Assembly: GCA_026786155.1 (NCBI GenBank) | Contig: JAJAYR010000356.1 | Coordinates: forward strand, 1 to 6,745 | Length of the DNA: 6,745 nt | Direction: 5' to 3' | Source: Pyrinomonadaceae bacterium | GTDB taxonomy: Bacteria > Acidobacteriota > Blastocatellia > Pyrinomonadales > Pyrinomonadaceae | Shown here: piece by piece, positions 5,959-6,745 of the stretch | How positions within the stretch are numbered: position 1 is the stretch's first letter | How the letters are laid out: each line of letters opens with the position of its first letter | Program-made: the position numbers and the translations under genes | Notes under the pieces: generated by a model | What the model was told of the DNA's origin: nothing | The model's database searches: none | The model's input: the letters and a program-made list of their open reading frames with translations, nothing else

Positions 5959-6186
5959 TTAGGCGGCTTGCAAAATAAAGTCTTCTTTCATCGCCGAAGC
6001 CGTCAAATTTTTTTCGGCTTCTTCACGATAACATTCGAGCAAAAGTGCGACGGCTTCTTTCAAATTCTCGCGCACTTCTTCCATCGTTTCGCCCTGCGTG
6101 TTTGCGCCCGGAAGTTCGGCAACGTAACCGACATAGCCGCCTTCTTCCGCTTTTTCGTAAATCGCCGTCAATTTTAATTCAGTCAT
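5959..6186 (-). CDS. hicB: HicB-family antitoxin, short form without a DNA-binding domain
   Basis: The 75-residue protein shows the partial RNase H-like HicB fold: LKLTAIYEKAEEGGYVGYVAELPG (beta hairpin), then ANTQGETMEEVRENLKEAVALLLE (helix), matching GGYVAYVPELPGCNTQGDT-type antitoxins. It binds and blocks HicA. Larger HicB proteins add a helix-turn-helix or ribbon-helix-helix domain for autorepression. Here only about 25 residues follow the fold, with no such domain visible, so regulation must be different or absent. It begins 9 bases after the stop of the acyl-CoA dehydrogenase tail. It may once have been transcribed from that gene; now the nearest source of transcription is the STAS-like gene or beyond. 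AAGTGA just before the ATG is a weak ribosome binding site. Confidence 0.88.
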   Translation of the reverse strand: MTELKLTAIYEKAEEGGYVGYVAELPGANTQGETMEEVRENLKEAVALLLECYREEAEKNLTASAMKEDFILQAA

Positions 6187-6195
6187 AATTCACTT

Positions 6196-6285
6196 TTACG
6201 CTTTGAGCAAAGATTTAGCAATCACCAACCTTTGAATCTCTGAAGTGTCTTCGCCGATGGTGCAGAGTTTCGCGTCGCGCCGGTG
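6196..6285 (-). pseudogene. Orphan C-terminal tail of an acyl-CoA dehydrogenase
   Basis: The minus strand encodes RRDAKLCTIGEDTSEIQRL followed by VIAKSLLKA and TAA. This is the characteristic C-terminal end of acyl-CoA dehydrogenases: RDAK helix, then IGEGTSEIQR contacting FAD, here GEDTSE. The rest of the enzyme (normally about 380 residues) is missing. Going upstream, the frame carries no family sequence and reaches a stop at 6376-6378 with no ATG, GTG or TTG in between, so it cannot be expressed as a gene. Sequence similarity seems to begin at about 6282; the exact break cannot be placed better than about 6283-6330, because the STAS-like frame ends at 6288 within it. The tail is intact, without stops, so the event may be recent or the tail may be kept as an integration remnant. 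Confidence 0.8.
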
Positions 6286-6287
6286 TT

Positions 6288-6745
6288 TTAATTTGAGGTG
6301 GAACTCGTATTTTCGTCCAAAATAAAATCTATAGTTTCGCGTATTTCTGGAGAGGCATTGATAACTTTTATTTTTTTATAAGCTGCCATACCGAGTCTTT
6401 GAATCGGAGTTGCCAAGAGCGCATTTAATAAACTATGCGGAGCAGAAATAATATCTTCAAAATCAACGGTGAGAGTTTTGCCTTCACTAATAGCGAAAAG
6501 AAGTTTCTCGTCTCTGATTCTTATTGCCAGAGATTTATCTTCGGCATAACGCCCAAAATAATTTTTTATACTTAAGTAAAAAGATTGTTTCTGCTCTTTT
6601 GAATCGGCTTTTGAAATTTCCGCGATTGCCGATTCTCTAAATTCCGACATCATTTTTTGCAGATTAAGATTTTTTATCTTTCCGAATTTTAGTGTTACAT
6701 AAACAAAACTTCCATTCCAAAAGTTACGCAGAGTTTTTTGCGTAA
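6288..6745 (-). CDS. STAS-like (DUF4325-type) domain protein, 5' end off the window
   Basis: The frame is open from the right window edge to the TAA at 6288-6290, giving at least 151 residues. ATG ATG at 6653/6650 has no ribosome binding site, and the coding sequence upstream of it (NFWNGSFVYVTLKFGKIKNL) looks protein-like, so the real start is probably outside. The C-terminal half carries the STAS-like pattern: RIRDEKLLFAISEGKTLTVD, then FEDIISAPHSLLNALLATPI, then KKIKVINASPEIRETIDFIL. It corresponds to strand, a VDFED acidic turn, the serine-containing helix and a final strand-helix. Proteins of this type resemble anti-sigma-factor antagonists and are often found beside histidine-kinase-like ATPases, sometimes in defence or mobile islands; no partner is visible here. 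The gene is clearly more AT-rich than the rest of the window, which suggests transfer. Its last residues (about ENTSSTSN) may be non-native, read from the junction with the dehydrogenase tail. Confidence 0.6.
   Translation of the reverse strand, partial: TQKTLRNFWNGSFVYVTLKFGKIKNLNLQKMMSEFRESAIAEISKADSKEQKQSFYLSIKNYFGRYAEDKSLAIRIRDEKLLFAISEGKTLTVDFEDIISAPHSLLNALLATPIQRLGMAAYKKIKVINASPEIRETIDFILDENTSSTSN

Noticed and set aside
6199..6375. An expressed small gene in the dehydrogenase tail frame
   Set aside because: The open frame has no ATG, GTG or TTG before the conserved tail, so it is a remnant, not a gene.

Overview
The window reads as a bacterial chromosome segment of moderate GC, with tightly packed plus-strand metabolic genes followed by a minus-strand, more AT-rich module at the right end. 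The intergenic hairpin repeats built on CCACAGAGAACACAG-like units, together with the codon style, suggest an environmental Acidobacteriota of the Blastocatellia/Pyrinomonadaceae type. This is inference, because there is no rRNA or marker gene to confirm it.

Left and central region (1-5747, plus strand): the 3' part of a NodB-type polysaccharide deacetylase overlaps by four bases (ATGA) a DadA/sarcosine-oxidase-like FAD oxidoreductase. These are followed by a class II-type histone deacetylase family amidohydrolase, a small protein with two CxxC...CxxC zinc ribbons, a PaaG-like enoyl-CoA hydratase/isomerase, and a 12-TM-type MFS exporter. A good intrinsic terminator (4248-4285) follows the PaaG-like gene and separates it from the transporter. 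The genes do not form one recognisable pathway. Two of them (FAD amine/amino acid oxidase, CoA isomerase) are catabolic, and the deacetylases act on acetylated sugars or amines.

Repeats: three of the intergenic gaps are almost filled by long imperfect inverted repeats (1900-2003, 3334-3418, 4291-4388), and the convergent junction carries a fourth, AT-rich palindrome (5726-5773). Each has a different core sequence but the same design: short units of about 7-9 bases in the arms and a short AT-rich centre. Two of them end exactly 11 bases before the next ATG, and two have AT-rich direct repeats at their borders. The third supplies the ribosome binding site of the MFS gene. The fourth supplies the stop codons of both convergent genes.

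Right region (5748-6745, minus strand): a compact hicB-hicA toxin-antitoxin pair lies just downstream of an orphan C-terminal tail of an acyl-CoA dehydrogenase (6196 to about 6282) that has no body and no start codon. Directly upstream of that tail, where the dehydrogenase body should be, is a STAS-like (DUF4325-type) reading frame that stays open to the right edge. This is a rearrangement or insertion boundary, and foreign DNA probably continues beyond the window. It is the most unusual part of the region.
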